Counted from the stretch's first letter, positions 35,348 through 44,442 are shown. The stretch: 64,000 bases of DNA from Saccharicrinis sp963675435 (GCA_963675435.1 OY776216.1:2914001-2978000), one strand, 5' to 3'. Notes: generated from the letters alone by a model not told the origin. Made by a program: numbers and translations.

Positions 35348-35695
35348 TTATCCACCTGATTTTTTTGCTTTGTACCCAGCTTTTATTAATAAGTCTAGTA
35401 CTTTATCTCTAAAATCACCCTGGATTAAAATTTCTGCGTCTTTAACAGTTCCACCAACACCACATTTAGATTTTAAGTCTTTACCAAGATCTTTTAAGTC
35501 ACTTTCATCACCAATAAATCCAGTAATTAGTGTTACAGCTTTACCTTTTCGTTGCTTTTTATCGAGCATAACTCTAAGATTTTGCTGCTGAGGAGGTAGT
35601 GTTTCTTCTTGATCTTCTTCATTGTGTTGATATTCAAAATCATTATTGGTTGAGAATACAATACCGTCTCTTGATTTTCTGTTTTTCTTACCCAT
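35348..35695 (-). CDS. SUI1/YciH-family translation factor
   Basis: A 115-aa protein. The N-terminal third is charged and disordered (MGKKNRKSRDG, then an acidic stretch). The SUI1 fold covers about 40-115: LRVMLDKKQRKGKAVTLITGF, LKDLGKDLKSKCGVGGTVKD, and IQGDFRDKVLDLLIKAGYKAKKSG. It is the bacterial homologue of eukaryotic eIF1, thought to affect start-codon selection. Everything expected is intact. A minus-strand TATTTTTG (35713-35720) just upstream is a good -7 box. Confidence 0.9.
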   Translation of the reverse strand: MGKKNRKSRDGIVFSTNNDFEYQHNEEDQEETLPPQQQNLRVMLDKKQRKGKAVTLITGFIGDESDLKDLGKDLKSKCGVGGTVKDAEILIQGDFRDKVLDLLIKAGYKAKKSGG

Positions 35696-35712
35696 AATTA
35701 GTTATTTGTTTG

Positions 35713-35720
35713 CAAAAATA
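35713..35720 (-). promoter_or_regulatory. -7 box of the SUI1/YciH gene
   Basis: The plus strand reads CAAAAATA, giving TATTTTTG on the minus strand, 18 bp before the start codon. No good -33 element is seen. Confidence 0.4.
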
Positions 35721-35916
35721 AAATTTTGAAATAGTTATTAAAATAAATAAAGAAATAAGAAAATAAATATTTGAACATACCACATGTGCCATGCTATTTA
35801 GTTGAGGTAGAATGAATCAATCAATAATAGTACATGATAATATTTAAATGTAGAATGTAATGCATTGAAAATAAGTGTTTATCTAATATTTATTAGAATC
35901 AAGATGCGATCAATTA

Positions 35917-35945
35917 TTGATTTTTTGATTTTTATCATACTTTTG
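35917..35945 (+). promoter_or_regulatory. Promoter TTG-N18-TACTTTTG of the NfnAB-like unit
   Basis: TTG at 35917-35919 and an exact -7 box TACTTTTG at 35938-35945, 18 bp apart. Transcription would start about 35952, giving a leader of about 86 nt before the preferred ATG at 36038. Confidence 0.6.
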
Positions 35946-36037
35946 TACAGTTTAATTGAATTCTAATGTTTTGCCCATGGCAAAGTTTAAGAATCTTCAT
36001 TTTATTTTTGGATAAAATTTGTATACCTATTATAGGA

Positions 36038-36862
36038 ATGTTTAAGATTATTAATAAAGAGTTCTTTTCAGAGAACGTTGTAAAAATTGATATTGAAGCA
36101 CCACGTATTGCAAAAGCAAGACGAGCAGGACACTTTGTTATCATAAAAATTGGGGAGAAAGGTGAGAGATTCCCGTTAACAATTGCTGGAGCCGACAGAC
36201 AAAAAGGTACAATTACTTTAGTTGTACAAAAAGTAGGCGTTTCGTCACGAAAGTTAGCAGCATTAGAAGTAGGTGAGTACGTTACAGATTTAGTAGGACC
36301 GTTAGGACAGGCTACACATATTGAAAAAAAAGGTACCATTTTAGCATGTGGAGGTGGAGTTGGTGTTGCACCTTTGCTACCTATTGTTCAAGCATACAAA
36401 GAAGCAGGTAATCGTGTTATTACCGTTATCGCTGCACGAACTAAGGACCTTATTATTCTTGAAGATCAAATTAAAGAATTCTCCGATGAGTTGATTATTA
36501 TGACAGATGATGGTTCATATGGGCAAAAAGGTTTGGTTACTGAAGGAATGGAACAGGCTATAAGCATGGAAAATATTGATGAAGCTATGATTATAGGGCC
36601 TGCAATTATGATGAAGTTTGCTGCATTAACTACAAAAAAACATAACATTCCAACATTAGCTAGCTTAAATACAATTATGGTAGATGGTACAGGTATGTGT
36701 GGTGCATGTAGAATTACTGTCGGAGGTAAAACCAAATTTGTTTGTGTGGATGGACCTGAGTTTGATGCACACCAAGTTGACTTTGATGAAATGCTACTTC
36801 GATTAAATGGTTATAAGGATATTGAGAAGAAAGCCGATGAAAACTATTTAAAAAGTCATTGA
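36038..36862 (+). CDS. Sulfide/ferredoxin-NADP reductase subunit alpha (NfnA/SudB-like)
   Basis: About 274 aa from ATG 36038; an ATG at 35966 would add 24 residues (MFCPWQSLRIF and on) that are not part of the family. The FAD domain starts MFKIINKEFFSENVVKID, the NAD-binding loop is ACGGGVGVAPLLP, and the C-terminal [2Fe-2S] cluster lies in GMCGACRITVGGKTKFVC with Cys ligands. Together with the next gene this forms the NfnAB/SudAB-type complex, which moves electrons between ferredoxin, NADH and NADPH. Typical members sit exactly in this order. Confidence 0.85.
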   Translation: MFKIINKEFFSENVVKIDIEAPRIAKARRAGHFVIIKIGEKGERFPLTIAGADRQKGTITLVVQKVGVSSRKLAALEVGEYVTDLVGPLGQATHIEKKGTILACGGGVGVAPLLPIVQAYKEAGNRVITVIAARTKDLIILEDQIKEFSDELIIMTDDGSYGQKGLVTEGMEQAISMENIDEAMIIGPAIMMKFAALTTKKHNIPTLASLNTIMVDGTGMCGACRITVGGKTKFVCVDGPEFDAHQVDFDEMLLRLNGYKDIEKKADENYLKSH

Positions 36863-36929
36863 TAATAATTCTCAATTTGTAGTTACGATATTCACACAGC
36901 AAATAAAATAAAGAAATCAGATTCCAAAA

Positions 36930-38405
36930 ATGGAAGACAGAAATAGTTATTTGAAATCTGAGCGCTCACAAGAATGGCGTGAAGAGTTAAGAAAAAAGAT
37001 TAAAGCAAAAGACAGAACAGATGTTCCAAGGGTTAAGATGAATGAAGTTGATGCCATGGAACGAGTTCAGTCATATATTGAAGTGAATAGTGGTTTAACA
37101 CAAGATCAGGCTCAAAATGAAGCTATGCGTTGTGTTGACTGTGCAAATCCTACTTGTATCACAGGTTGTCCTGTTGAAATAAATATACCTAAGTTTATTA
37201 AAAGAATTGAACAGGGTGAGTTTTTAGAGGCAGCTAAAGTATTAAAAGAAACAAGTACATTGCCAGCTGTATGTGGTAGAGTGTGTCCGCAGGAAAAACA
37301 GTGTGAGGCAAACTGTTTTTATACTCAAAAACTAAAAAAAGAACCGGTAGCTATTGGTTATCTTGAAAGATTTGCTGCTGATTATGAAAGAGAATCAGGA
37401 GAAATTTCTATTCCAGAAATAAAAGAGAAAAACGGCAAAAAAGTAGCATGTATTGGATCAGGACCTGCCGGATTAACATTTGCTGGAGAAATGGCTAAAA
37501 AAGGTTATGATGTTACAGTTTTTGAAGCTTTACACGAAATAGGAGGCGTATTAAAATATGGTATTCCAGAGTTTCGTTTACCCAATAATATTGTCGATGT
37601 TGAAATTGAAAGTCTTAAAAAAATGGGCGTTCAATTTGAAACGAATTTTATTGTAGGTAAAACTGCTACTATAGAAGATTTAAAAGAAGAAGGTTTTGAA
37701 GCTTTTTTTACAGGCAGTGGTGCAGGATTACCACGTTTCATGAATATCCCGGGAGAAAATTATATTGGAATTTTAAGTTCTAATGAATATTTAACCCGTA
37801 TTAATTTAATGCATGCTGCCGATCAATCTACCGATACACCAGTAATTAGTGGTAATAAAGTGATGGTTGTTGGTGGAGGAAATACAGCAATGGACTCTGT
37901 GCGTACAGCTAAAAGATTGGGTGCTGAAAGAGCATTGATTGTTTATCGAAGAAGTATGGAAGAAATGCCTGCCCGTCTTGAAGAAATAGAGCATGCAAAA
38001 GAGGAAGGTATTGAGTTTATGACATTGGCTAATCCTATTGAATATTTTGCCAATGAAAAAGGGCAGGTAAATCAAGTGAAAGTTCAAAAAATGGAATTGG
38101 GAGAGCCAGATGCAAGCGGACGACGCAGGCCAATTCCAGTAGAAGGATCTGAGGAATTAATTGAGGTCGATACCGTTGTTGTTAGTGTAGGTGTGTCACC
38201 AAATCCAATTGTTCCTGATTCTTTACCGGAGTTAAAAACCACTTCATGGGGTACGATTCAGGTTAATGAGGAAACATTACAATCATCAATGCCTGAGATG
38301 TTTGCCGGAGGTGATATTGTGAGAGGTGGAGCTACTGTAATCTTGGCAATGGGCGATGGCAGAAGAGCTGCTCAAAAGATGGACGATTATTTAAAGAATA
38401 AATAA
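36930..38405 (+). CDS. NADPH-dependent glutamate synthase small-chain-like oxidoreductase (NfnB/SudA/GltA)
   Basis: A 491-aa iron-sulfur flavoprotein. The N-terminal [4Fe-4S] cysteines are C68, C71, C76, C80 and C115, C119, C125, C129. The FAD domain starts at KKVACIGSGPAGLTFA (about 170), and the NADPH site is VMVVGGGNTAMDSVRTA. The family fits either the small chain of glutamate synthase (gltD type) or NfnB. There is no gltB next to it, but an NfnA-like subunit directly upstream, so the NfnB reading is better. A DHODH-like gene follows by 32 bp, so the three form a redox operon. Confidence 0.85.
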   Translation: MEDRNSYLKSERSQEWREELRKKIKAKDRTDVPRVKMNEVDAMERVQSYIEVNSGLTQDQAQNEAMRCVDCANPTCITGCPVEINIPKFIKRIEQGEFLEAAKVLKETSTLPAVCGRVCPQEKQCEANCFYTQKLKKEPVAIGYLERFAADYERESGEISIPEIKEKNGKKVACIGSGPAGLTFAGEMAKKGYDVTVFEALHEIGGVLKYGIPEFRLPNNIVDVEIESLKKMGVQFETNFIVGKTATIEDLKEEGFEAFFTGSGAGLPRFMNIPGENYIGILSSNEYLTRINLMHAADQSTDTPVISGNKVMVVGGGNTAMDSVRTAKRLGAERALIVYRRSMEEMPARLEEIEHAKEEGIEFMTLANPIEYFANEKGQVNQVKVQKMELGEPDASGRRRPIPVEGSEELIEVDTVVVSVGVSPNPIVPDSLPELKTTSWGTIQVNEETLQSSMPEMFAGGDIVRGGATVILAMGDGRRAAQKMDDYLKNK

Positions 38406-38437
38406 AACCAATGGTCTAATCATTAATATCAATTGGA

Positions 38438-39442
38438 ATGAAGATATTGGAAACAAAATATATGGGACTTCGTTTGAAGAATCCTATTGTTGTTGGAAGT
38501 TGTGGATTAACTGCTTCTGTAGAAGGTTTAAAGCGTATTGCTCAAAGTGGAGCTGCTGCTGTAGTATTAAAATCTATTTTTGAAGAGGAAATCATTAAAG
38601 AACATGAGGATACTCTGAAAAAGAAATTAGGTTATCAGGATAATAATCTGGAGTTTCTGGATTATTTTGACTATCAATTAAAGAACGATGTTCTTAAAAA
38701 AACAGCCACTCTTGTTGAGGAGGCTAAAAAAGAAATTGATATTCCTATTATTGGTAGCTTAAATTGTGCTTCATCAGGTGAATGGATTTCGTACGCAAAG
38801 CATTTGGAGAAAGCAGGAGTTGATGCTCTTGAATTAAATGTTTTTAAATTACCCTTTGATATAGATCAAAAGCCAGAAGAGCAAGAGAAACTCTATCTGT
38901 CTATAGTTGAAAAAGTAAAAGAAAATATCTCAATTCCAGTTTGTATTAAAATAGCACCTTATTCATCTAATCTAGCAGCAATGGTTAAAAAGCTTGATGA
39001 TTCAGGTATTGATGCTGTTACCATGTTTAATAGATTTTATAACGTGGATTTTGATATAATGACAGATGAAGTAAAAGCTGGAAGTCCATACTCCTCAGAT
39101 CAGGATTACTACAATACTTTAAGGTGGATTTCAATTATGTCTGGTAAGGTTAATTGTGACTTATCTGCAAGTACAGGAATCCATAGTGCAGAAACAGCTA
39201 TTAAAATGATTATGGCTGGAGCAACCACTGTACAAGTGGTATCTAAATTGTATAAAGACGGATTGGGTTCCATAGCCGGAATGCTTAAGAATATTGAACT
39301 ATGGATGGATAAGAGAGGCTATTTGAGTGTTGACGAGTTTAGAGGTAGTGTACATCATGAGCCAAAAGAAAATTCAGAACGATTTGAGAGGGTGCAGTTT
39401 ATGAAGTATTTCTCTGGTCATAATCCTGATCAGGTTATATAA
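38438..39442 (+). CDS. Dihydroorotate-dehydrogenase-like flavoprotein
   Basis: A 334-aa FMN TIM barrel: ETKYMGLRLKNPIVVGSCGLTAS at the N-terminus, VCIKIAPYSSNL, and the C-terminal phosphate loop region SASTGIHSAETAIKMIMAGATTVQVVS. True DHODHs have a catalytic Cys or Ser in an NxSCPN-like motif after the strand LELN; here it is ALELNVFKLPFDID, so that motif is missing. It is therefore probably not a pyrimidine enzyme. The Nfn-like pair next to it suggests it uses their electrons. Function unknown. Confidence 0.8.
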   Translation: MKILETKYMGLRLKNPIVVGSCGLTASVEGLKRIAQSGAAAVVLKSIFEEEIIKEHEDTLKKKLGYQDNNLEFLDYFDYQLKNDVLKKTATLVEEAKKEIDIPIIGSLNCASSGEWISYAKHLEKAGVDALELNVFKLPFDIDQKPEEQEKLYLSIVEKVKENISIPVCIKIAPYSSNLAAMVKKLDDSGIDAVTMFNRFYNVDFDIMTDEVKAGSPYSSDQDYYNTLRWISIMSGKVNCDLSASTGIHSAETAIKMIMAGATTVQVVSKLYKDGLGSIAGMLKNIELWMDKRGYLSVDEFRGSVHHEPKENSERFERVQFMKYFSGHNPDQVI

Positions 39443-39579
39443 GGGTAAAACCTATTTATTAGATAATAATTTATAAAAGATAGGAGTCTTAAATATGGTT
39501 TCTATCTTTTTTATTTTGAGAACATTAATGTCTTAATTATAGTGTAATTATCTAAGGGTGCATATTTTAGATTGAAAAA

Positions 39580-39610
39580 TTTGTTAAGTGCAATAAAATA
39601 ACTACTTTTG
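39580..39610 (+). promoter_or_regulatory. Promoter TTTG-N19-TACTTTTG of the ribosomal operon
   Basis: TTTG at 39580-39583, spacer exactly 19 bp, TACTTTTG at 39603-39610: the textbook Bacteroidota housekeeping promoter. Transcription should start about 39617, 26 nt before rpsF. Confidence 0.85.
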
Positions 39611-39642
39611 CGCCCGCATTAAATAATTTAATTATATTAATT

Positions 39643-39990
39643 ATGTTGAATCATTATGAAACCGTTTTCATTTTGACTCCCGTTTTATCTGATGTTCAGA
39701 TGAAGGAAGCGGTTGAAAAATTCCGCACTGTTATTACAGACAACGGAGGCGAAATTGTAAACGAAGAAAATTGGGGATTACGTAAATTAGCGTATCCTAT
39801 TCAAAAGAAGTCGACAGGTTTTTATAACTTGTTTGATTTTAAAGTTGAACCTGATGTAATTGCCAAGCTTGAGCTTGCTTTTCGTCGTGATGAGCGCGTT
39901 ATTCGTTTTTTAACTTTTAAAATGGATAAATACGCAGAAGCTTATAGTGAGAAAAGAAGAAAAACCATCAAAGAAAAAAAGGAGAAATAG
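39643..39990 (+). CDS. rpsF: 30S ribosomal protein S6
   Basis: A 115-aa S6 protein starting MLNHYETVFILTPVLSD. The family fold is clear through GEIVNEENWGLRKLAYPIQK (residues about 36-55) and DERVIRFLTFKMDKYAEAY. Lys-rich tail at the C-terminus. S6 binds the central domain of 16S rRNA as a dimer with S18, encoded next, 3 bp after the stop. Confidence 0.97.
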   Translation: MLNHYETVFILTPVLSDVQMKEAVEKFRTVITDNGGEIVNEENWGLRKLAYPIQKKSTGFYNLFDFKVEPDVIAKLELAFRRDERVIRFLTFKMDKYAEAYSEKRRKTIKEKKEK

Positions 39991-39993
39991 GCC

Positions 39994-40263
39994 ATGGCAC
40001 AAAATCAAAGTGAAATCAGATATTTAACTCCTCCATCGGTAGAGATCAAAAAGAAAAAGTACTGTCGTTTTAAGAAAAACAAGATCAAGTATGTTGATTA
40101 CAAAGATCCTGAATTCCTTAAAAAATTCTTAAATGAGCAAGGAAAAATTCTTCCTCGTCGTTTAACAGGTACGTCGTTAAAGTATCAAAGAAAAGTTGCA
40201 ACTGCTATTAAGCGTGCTCGTCACATAGCATTGTTGCCTTATGTTACTGATTTGATGAAATAA
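39994..40263 (+). CDS. rpsR: 30S ribosomal protein S18
   Basis: An 89-aa basic protein. The family core is KKKYCRFKKNKIKYVDYKD, then ILPRRLTGTSLKYQRKVATA and IKRARHIALLPYV, the S18 signature. S18 pairs with S6 on 16S rRNA. It sits between rpsF and rplI with gaps of 3 and 17 bp in the usual order. Confidence 0.97.
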   Translation: MAQNQSEIRYLTPPSVEIKKKKYCRFKKNKIKYVDYKDPEFLKKFLNEQGKILPRRLTGTSLKYQRKVATAIKRARHIALLPYVTDLMK

Positions 40264-40280
40264 AAACAGGAGGATAAAAA

Positions 40281-40727
40281 ATGGATGTAATATTAAAAGA
40301 TGATGTAGCCAACCTTGGTCACGCAAATGATATTGTAAAGGTAAAGGCTGGATATGGTAGAAATTACCTTATTCCACAAGGGCTTGCAGTTTTAGCTACT
40401 CCTTCTGCTATCAAAGTTCATGAGGAGAATATGCGTCAAAGAGCTCATAAGTTAGAGAAAATCAAAAATGATGCTCTTGAATTAGCACAAAAAATGGAAG
40501 GAATTTCATTGACTATTGGAGCTAAAACGAGTACAACTGGTAAAATCTTTGGTTCTGTTAATACTATTCAAATTGCAGAAGCGTTAGAAAAAGCTGGTTA
40601 CACTGTGGAACGTAAGAATATTTCTATTAAAGAAGACCAAGTTAAAGAAATTGGTAAATACGTAGCTACAGTTAAACTACACAGAGAAGTTAAAGTAGAC
40701 GTTAACTTTGAAGTAGTTGCTGAGTAA
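40281..40727 (+). CDS. rplI: 50S ribosomal protein L9
   Basis: A 148-aa L9. The N-terminal rRNA-binding domain is MDVILKDDVANLGHANDIVKVKAGYGRNYLIPQGLA in its standard pattern, seen in pieces such as VKAGYGRNYLIPQG. A long connecting helix and the C-terminal domain (TTGKIFGSVNTIQIAEALEK) follow. It ends the ribosomal operon, and a strong terminator follows at 40772-40800. Confidence 0.97.
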   Translation: MDVILKDDVANLGHANDIVKVKAGYGRNYLIPQGLAVLATPSAIKVHEENMRQRAHKLEKIKNDALELAQKMEGISLTIGAKTSTTGKIFGSVNTIQIAEALEKAGYTVERKNISIKEDQVKEIGKYVATVKLHREVKVDVNFEVVAE

Positions 40728-40771
40728 ATTAGTATAAACTTATACGAGATACATTTTCAAACAAACAGCGA

Positions 40772-40801
40772 AAAGCCCATCTGATTCAGATGGGCTTTTT
40801 G
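40772..40801 (+). terminator. Terminator of the rpsF-rpsR-rplI operon
   Basis: AAAGCCCATCTG (40772-40783) pairs perfectly with CAGATGGGCTTT (40787-40798) with a 3-nt loop and a T-run. Strong intrinsic terminator. Confidence 0.95.
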
Positions 40802-41002
40802 TCTTTAATAAGTTTTTAAATAGATATCTTCGGGAAATTTGAGTATTAAAAGTGCAATGTAATTCAAATTACCCATACACGGCATAGTCTCGTTTGGGTA
40901 AATTTAAGTAAATAATGCTGTATTTAGTTTTGAGGTAATGTTATTGGATATTCTATTTTGCCTATCTATGTGGATTTTATTTTAAAATAAATGAAATAAA
41001 AA
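40802..41002. other. Spacer between the L9 terminator and the receiver gene terminator
   Basis: No open reading frame is supported. An imperfect inverted repeat (CAAATTACCC near 40866 and GGGTAAATTT near 40896) could form a weak hairpin of unknown meaning. Confidence 0.35.
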
Positions 41003-41026
41003 AAGCCTTAGAAATTAACTAAGGCT
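41000..41026 (-). terminator. Terminator of the receiver-domain gene
   Basis: AGCCTTAG (41004-41011) pairs with CTAAGGCT (41019-41026). On the minus strand it is followed by a T-rich tail, so it terminates the gene ending at 41053. Confidence 0.85.
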
Positions 41027-41052
41027 CACGTTGTATTTTAATAATAACTTTT

Positions 41053-41481
41053 TTAAGCGTTTAAATATTTAGATAGGGTTTCCATCAGTATTTGCAGTCT
41101 GATAGGTTTCGCTAAATAATCATCACATCCGGCTTCTAAACATTTTTCTCTTTCTCCGGACATAACGTGTGCTGTTTGTGCAATAATAGGCACTTTACTA
41201 TCTATTTTTTTTATCTCTTTAGTTGCTGTGTAACCATCAAGGATCGGGAGTTGTAAGTCCATAAGTACCAAGTCAATGTTATTTTCTTTGTACATATCTA
41301 TGGCTTCTTGGCCATCTTTTGCCCATAATATTTTAGCACTCGTTTTACGTAGTGCAGCATCAAAAAATATCTTGTTTGTGTCAACATCTTCCACAACAAG
41401 AATAACCTTATCTCCCCAATCTTGATTTAGAGAACTACTTATATTTTCACTCATAATGTGTAAGTCAGTGTTCCAATTCAT
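41053..41481 (-). CDS. Stand-alone receiver-domain response regulator
   Basis: A 142-aa receiver (REC) with no output domain. The fold starts KVILVVEDVDTN with the acidic pair, the phospho-acceptor is Asp in NIDLVLMDLQLPILDG, Thr in PIIAQTAHV is the switch residue, and Lys in LAKPI is the conserved lysine. The linker QDWGDK before the fold and the run KILWAKDGQEA resemble the receiver part of the large hybrid kinase at the left of the window (DWSGKKILVVEDE, IIWAKDGIEA). It could be a detached hybrid-kinase receiver or a phosphorelay partner. Met10 is an alternative start. Confidence 0.9.
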   Translation of the reverse strand: MNWNTDLHIMSENISSSLNQDWGDKVILVVEDVDTNKIFFDAALRKTSAKILWAKDGQEAIDMYKENNIDLVLMDLQLPILDGYTATKEIKKIDSKVPIIAQTAHVMSGEREKCLEAGCDDYLAKPIRLQILMETLSKYLNA

Positions 41482-41660
41482 AAAGTATATGCTGCTAATT
41501 TAGCGTTTGTATTACTATTTACCAAATAAAATAATTTAAAAAAAACATGCAAATGTATCCTTTATAAATAAGGATAAAATCAAACAATAACATTAATTTT
41601 GAGATTATCTTATTGATGGTATAATAGTACAAAGAGAAATAATTAAAGAATAGATAAAAA

Positions 41661-44387
41661 GTGACAAAATATATACTGTTTTTAGTTTCGATATTCACAT
41701 TTGTAACTCATTTAGGTGCATTAAATAAATATCCGGTAAATTATAATAAAATTGATTCAGTTTATTCTTCGATGAGCTTGAATGATAAAATCAATTCTAT
41801 TATAATTTCTTCCAATAATATTTGGGGTGCTAATTTGGGGAGTTCTATCACGGAAAAAGATCGTCATTGTGGCTTTGTAAATATAGATCAACTATATGAG
41901 TTTTGTGGTGTGAATAACCCTATGTTATCAGATGTTATGATTCGCTCGGCTTATTTAGCTGGAAATAATGATGAATCTATTAATATTCTATCCAACTTGT
42001 TAATCAAGAAAAAGGAGGATGGTTTCTTTTTTTCTATGAAATCTCCTTATTCATTGTTGTTTCAACTCAATGAACAAAGAAGTAATGATTTCTTTTTGGA
42101 GCCGTATGGAAGGATAGCGATTCCTTATGAATTGGATAATGGCACTAATAAATACTATATAGCTAATACCTACAAGTTACCAAAACAGGTGTTGGTATCG
42201 CATGAAATTAAATTCAATGTGCTAAATAAATATTCATCTGTTTCCGAATATGATTATTTTTCTAGCCTGCATTGGCACGATCTTCAAAGAATATTAGATC
42301 AATATGAAGAACCTCCCTTGGAGTTTATATTGAGTTTGGGCGGAATCATTTATTCAAATGATTATACTAAAGATTATAAAAAATTAAAAAGGATATTTGA
42401 GAAGAAAATGTTACCTGAAAGTATTCTTGAAAAGAGTTGTAAAAAGATACTGTTGTATCATGAGCTTTGTAATAAACGTAACTCTGTTTCTAGTGAGAAG
42501 ACCTTAGAGGAGGATATGACTGTATTTGTAAATAATATCCTTAGGAAAGGTTGTGTTTTACTTGAAAATAAGGATTTGATCCCTTTTAGTAATGTTTCTG
42601 ACGAAAAATATGCTTCGATACATATTGGAGTAAATCGTACGTCATCTTTTCAAAAAATGATATCTAAGTACACAAAATGTGATCACTTCAATACTGAAAA
42701 TATTCCTGATGATGATGGCTTACTTAAGTTGCGAAAAGAGACTGAGGGTTATGATAGAATTATTGTTGGTGTAAATGGAGATTGGTTTTCGGAGGAGGGC
42801 ACTAATAAAATGTATGCTTTTTTACATCAGGTTTCTGAAAAAGCAGAATTAATTTTAGTGCATTTTGGGTCGGGGAATAGACTAGCTGCACTGCCTAAGG
42901 GTCATCCTTTTAAAGCTATATTACTTTCATTTGAAGCAGGAAAACAATCTCAGGAAATTGCCGCACAAATTCTGTTTGGAGGTATTCCTAGTAAAGGCAT
43001 GTTGGCTAAAAATATTAATAGTCATTTTGATTTTGGAACTGGTTTTTTTACCGATAAAATAAGGTTAGGCTATAGGGCTGCATTTGAAAAGGCTTATACG
43101 GATACATTGCGTCAAATTGATCAGATTGTTTATAAAGCGATAAGGGAAAGAGCTACTCCCGGATGTCAGGTTTTGGTTGCAAAAGATGGAGATATTATTT
43201 ATAATAAGGCCTTTGGTTATCATACTTATAATAAAAAGCATCATGTTTCAATAAATGACTTGTATGATATTGCTTCTGTTACAAAGATTGTGTCTTCTGT
43301 TCCCTCGGTCATGAAAATGTATGATGAAGGGAAGCTGAAATTGGAGGATTCATTATCGCATTTTTTACCTCGCTTGATAGGTACAAATAAACAAGGTATT
43401 AAATTACAGGATATGCTGATTCATCAGGCAGGATTAGAGTCCTGGATTCCTTTTTATTTAAGAACTATTGATAAGGACCGCTTAAAAGGTGACATTTATA
43501 ATAAAAGATATTCAAGTCAGTATAATATTAAACTAGATACCTGGTTGTATATGAATCGCTCAGTGAAATACAGAACGGATATTTTTAGGCATTCTAGTGG
43601 TGGGAAATTTAATATTAAAGTATCAGATAAGCTCTATATGAATTATGAATATCTGGATTCTATAAAAATGGGGATAGATACATCAAAAGTTGATGAAAAT
43701 CCGGTTTACCGATATAGCGACTTGGGATATTATTATATTAAAGAGATAGTGGAAAAAGCGTATGATAAACCCTTAGATCATTTTGTATCTGAAACTTTTT
43801 ATAAACCTTTAGGTGCATTTAAAACCTTATATAAACCACTGTCTAAGTATGATGAGAAAGATATTGTGCCAACTGAAGATGACAAAGCGTGGAGGAAAGA
43901 GTTGGTTCATGGTTATGTTCATGATCCTGGAGCGGCAATGTTAGGCTGTGTTGGTGGTCATGCAGGAGTTTTTTCGTCGGCAGAGGATTTGGCTAAGATA
44001 CTTCAAATGTATTTAAATAAAGGGTCATATGGTGGCGTGCAGTACATAAAACCAAAAACAATAGAGCGTTTTACTTCAACGGTTAAAGAAGATAATCGTA
44101 GGGGGATTGGTTTTGATAAACCAGTTTTAGATAAAACATTATCTGGTCCTTCATGTAAAGAAGCATCTGATGCTTCCTTTGGTCACTCAGGTTTTACAGG
44201 AACACTTGTTTGGGTCGATCCTGAGTATAATTTAGTCTATGTGTTTTTATCTAACAGAATACATCCTAATCAGTATAATAAGAAATTGATATCTACTGAT
44301 GTACGTACAAATATTCAAGCAACAATATATCATTCGCTGCCTGAGTATTGGAAAAAGGTAAGTGATAACAAGCAAGATGGAGAGTAA
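41661..44387 (+). CDS. GH3-like / serine beta-lactamase-type hydrolase fusion
   Basis: A 908-aa exported protein (signal peptide MTKYILFLVSIFTFVTHLGA) starting at GTG, since no ATG fits. The N-terminal ~200 residues match only loosely to the GH3 barrel and lack the KHFPGHGDT and Asp-nucleophile motifs. A GH3 C-terminal-like domain follows (about 290-480, RKGCVLLENKDLIPF, LLSFEAGKQSQEIAAQILFG). The C-terminal ~410 residues are a serine hydrolase with S539-x-x-K542 in ASVTK, YSDLGYYY in the second motif, and HSGFTG as the KTG-like motif, so this part should be active. Similar fusions are common in Bacteroidota and act on peptidoglycan. Here the glycosidase half looks degenerate. Confidence 0.82.
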   Translation: MTKYILFLVSIFTFVTHLGALNKYPVNYNKIDSVYSSMSLNDKINSIIISSNNIWGANLGSSITEKDRHCGFVNIDQLYEFCGVNNPMLSDVMIRSAYLAGNNDESINILSNLLIKKKEDGFFFSMKSPYSLLFQLNEQRSNDFFLEPYGRIAIPYELDNGTNKYYIANTYKLPKQVLVSHEIKFNVLNKYSSVSEYDYFSSLHWHDLQRILDQYEEPPLEFILSLGGIIYSNDYTKDYKKLKRIFEKKMLPESILEKSCKKILLYHELCNKRNSVSSEKTLEEDMTVFVNNILRKGCVLLENKDLIPFSNVSDEKYASIHIGVNRTSSFQKMISKYTKCDHFNTENIPDDDGLLKLRKETEGYDRIIVGVNGDWFSEEGTNKMYAFLHQVSEKAELILVHFGSGNRLAALPKGHPFKAILLSFEAGKQSQEIAAQILFGGIPSKGMLAKNINSHFDFGTGFFTDKIRLGYRAAFEKAYTDTLRQIDQIVYKAIRERATPGCQVLVAKDGDIIYNKAFGYHTYNKKHHVSINDLYDIASVTKIVSSVPSVMKMYDEGKLKLEDSLSHFLPRLIGTNKQGIKLQDMLIHQAGLESWIPFYLRTIDKDRLKGDIYNKRYSSQYNIKLDTWLYMNRSVKYRTDIFRHSSGGKFNIKVSDKLYMNYEYLDSIKMGIDTSKVDENPVYRYSDLGYYYIKEIVEKAYDKPLDHFVSETFYKPLGAFKTLYKPLSKYDEKDIVPTEDDKAWRKELVHGYVHDPGAAMLGCVGGHAGVFSSAEDLAKILQMYLNKGSYGGVQYIKPKTIERFTSTVKEDNRRGIGFDKPVLDKTLSGPSCKEASDASFGHSGFTGTLVWVDPEYNLVYVFLSNRIHPNQYNKKLISTDVRTNIQATIYHSLPEYWKKVSDNKQDGE

Positions 44388-44442
44388 GTTTTAAATGATA
44401 ACTGCAGTACTCCCTAGCAATAATATTTGGATATAAACTAAA

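Noticed and set aside
36930..38405. Glutamate synthase small subunit (gltD)
   Set aside because: The protein pattern fits, but no gltB neighbour exists and an NfnA-like gene is directly upstream, so an NfnAB-type complex is more likely.
38438..39442. pyrD
   Set aside because: The barrel is DHODH-like, but the active-site Cys/Ser motif is absent, so the pyrimidine role is not supported.
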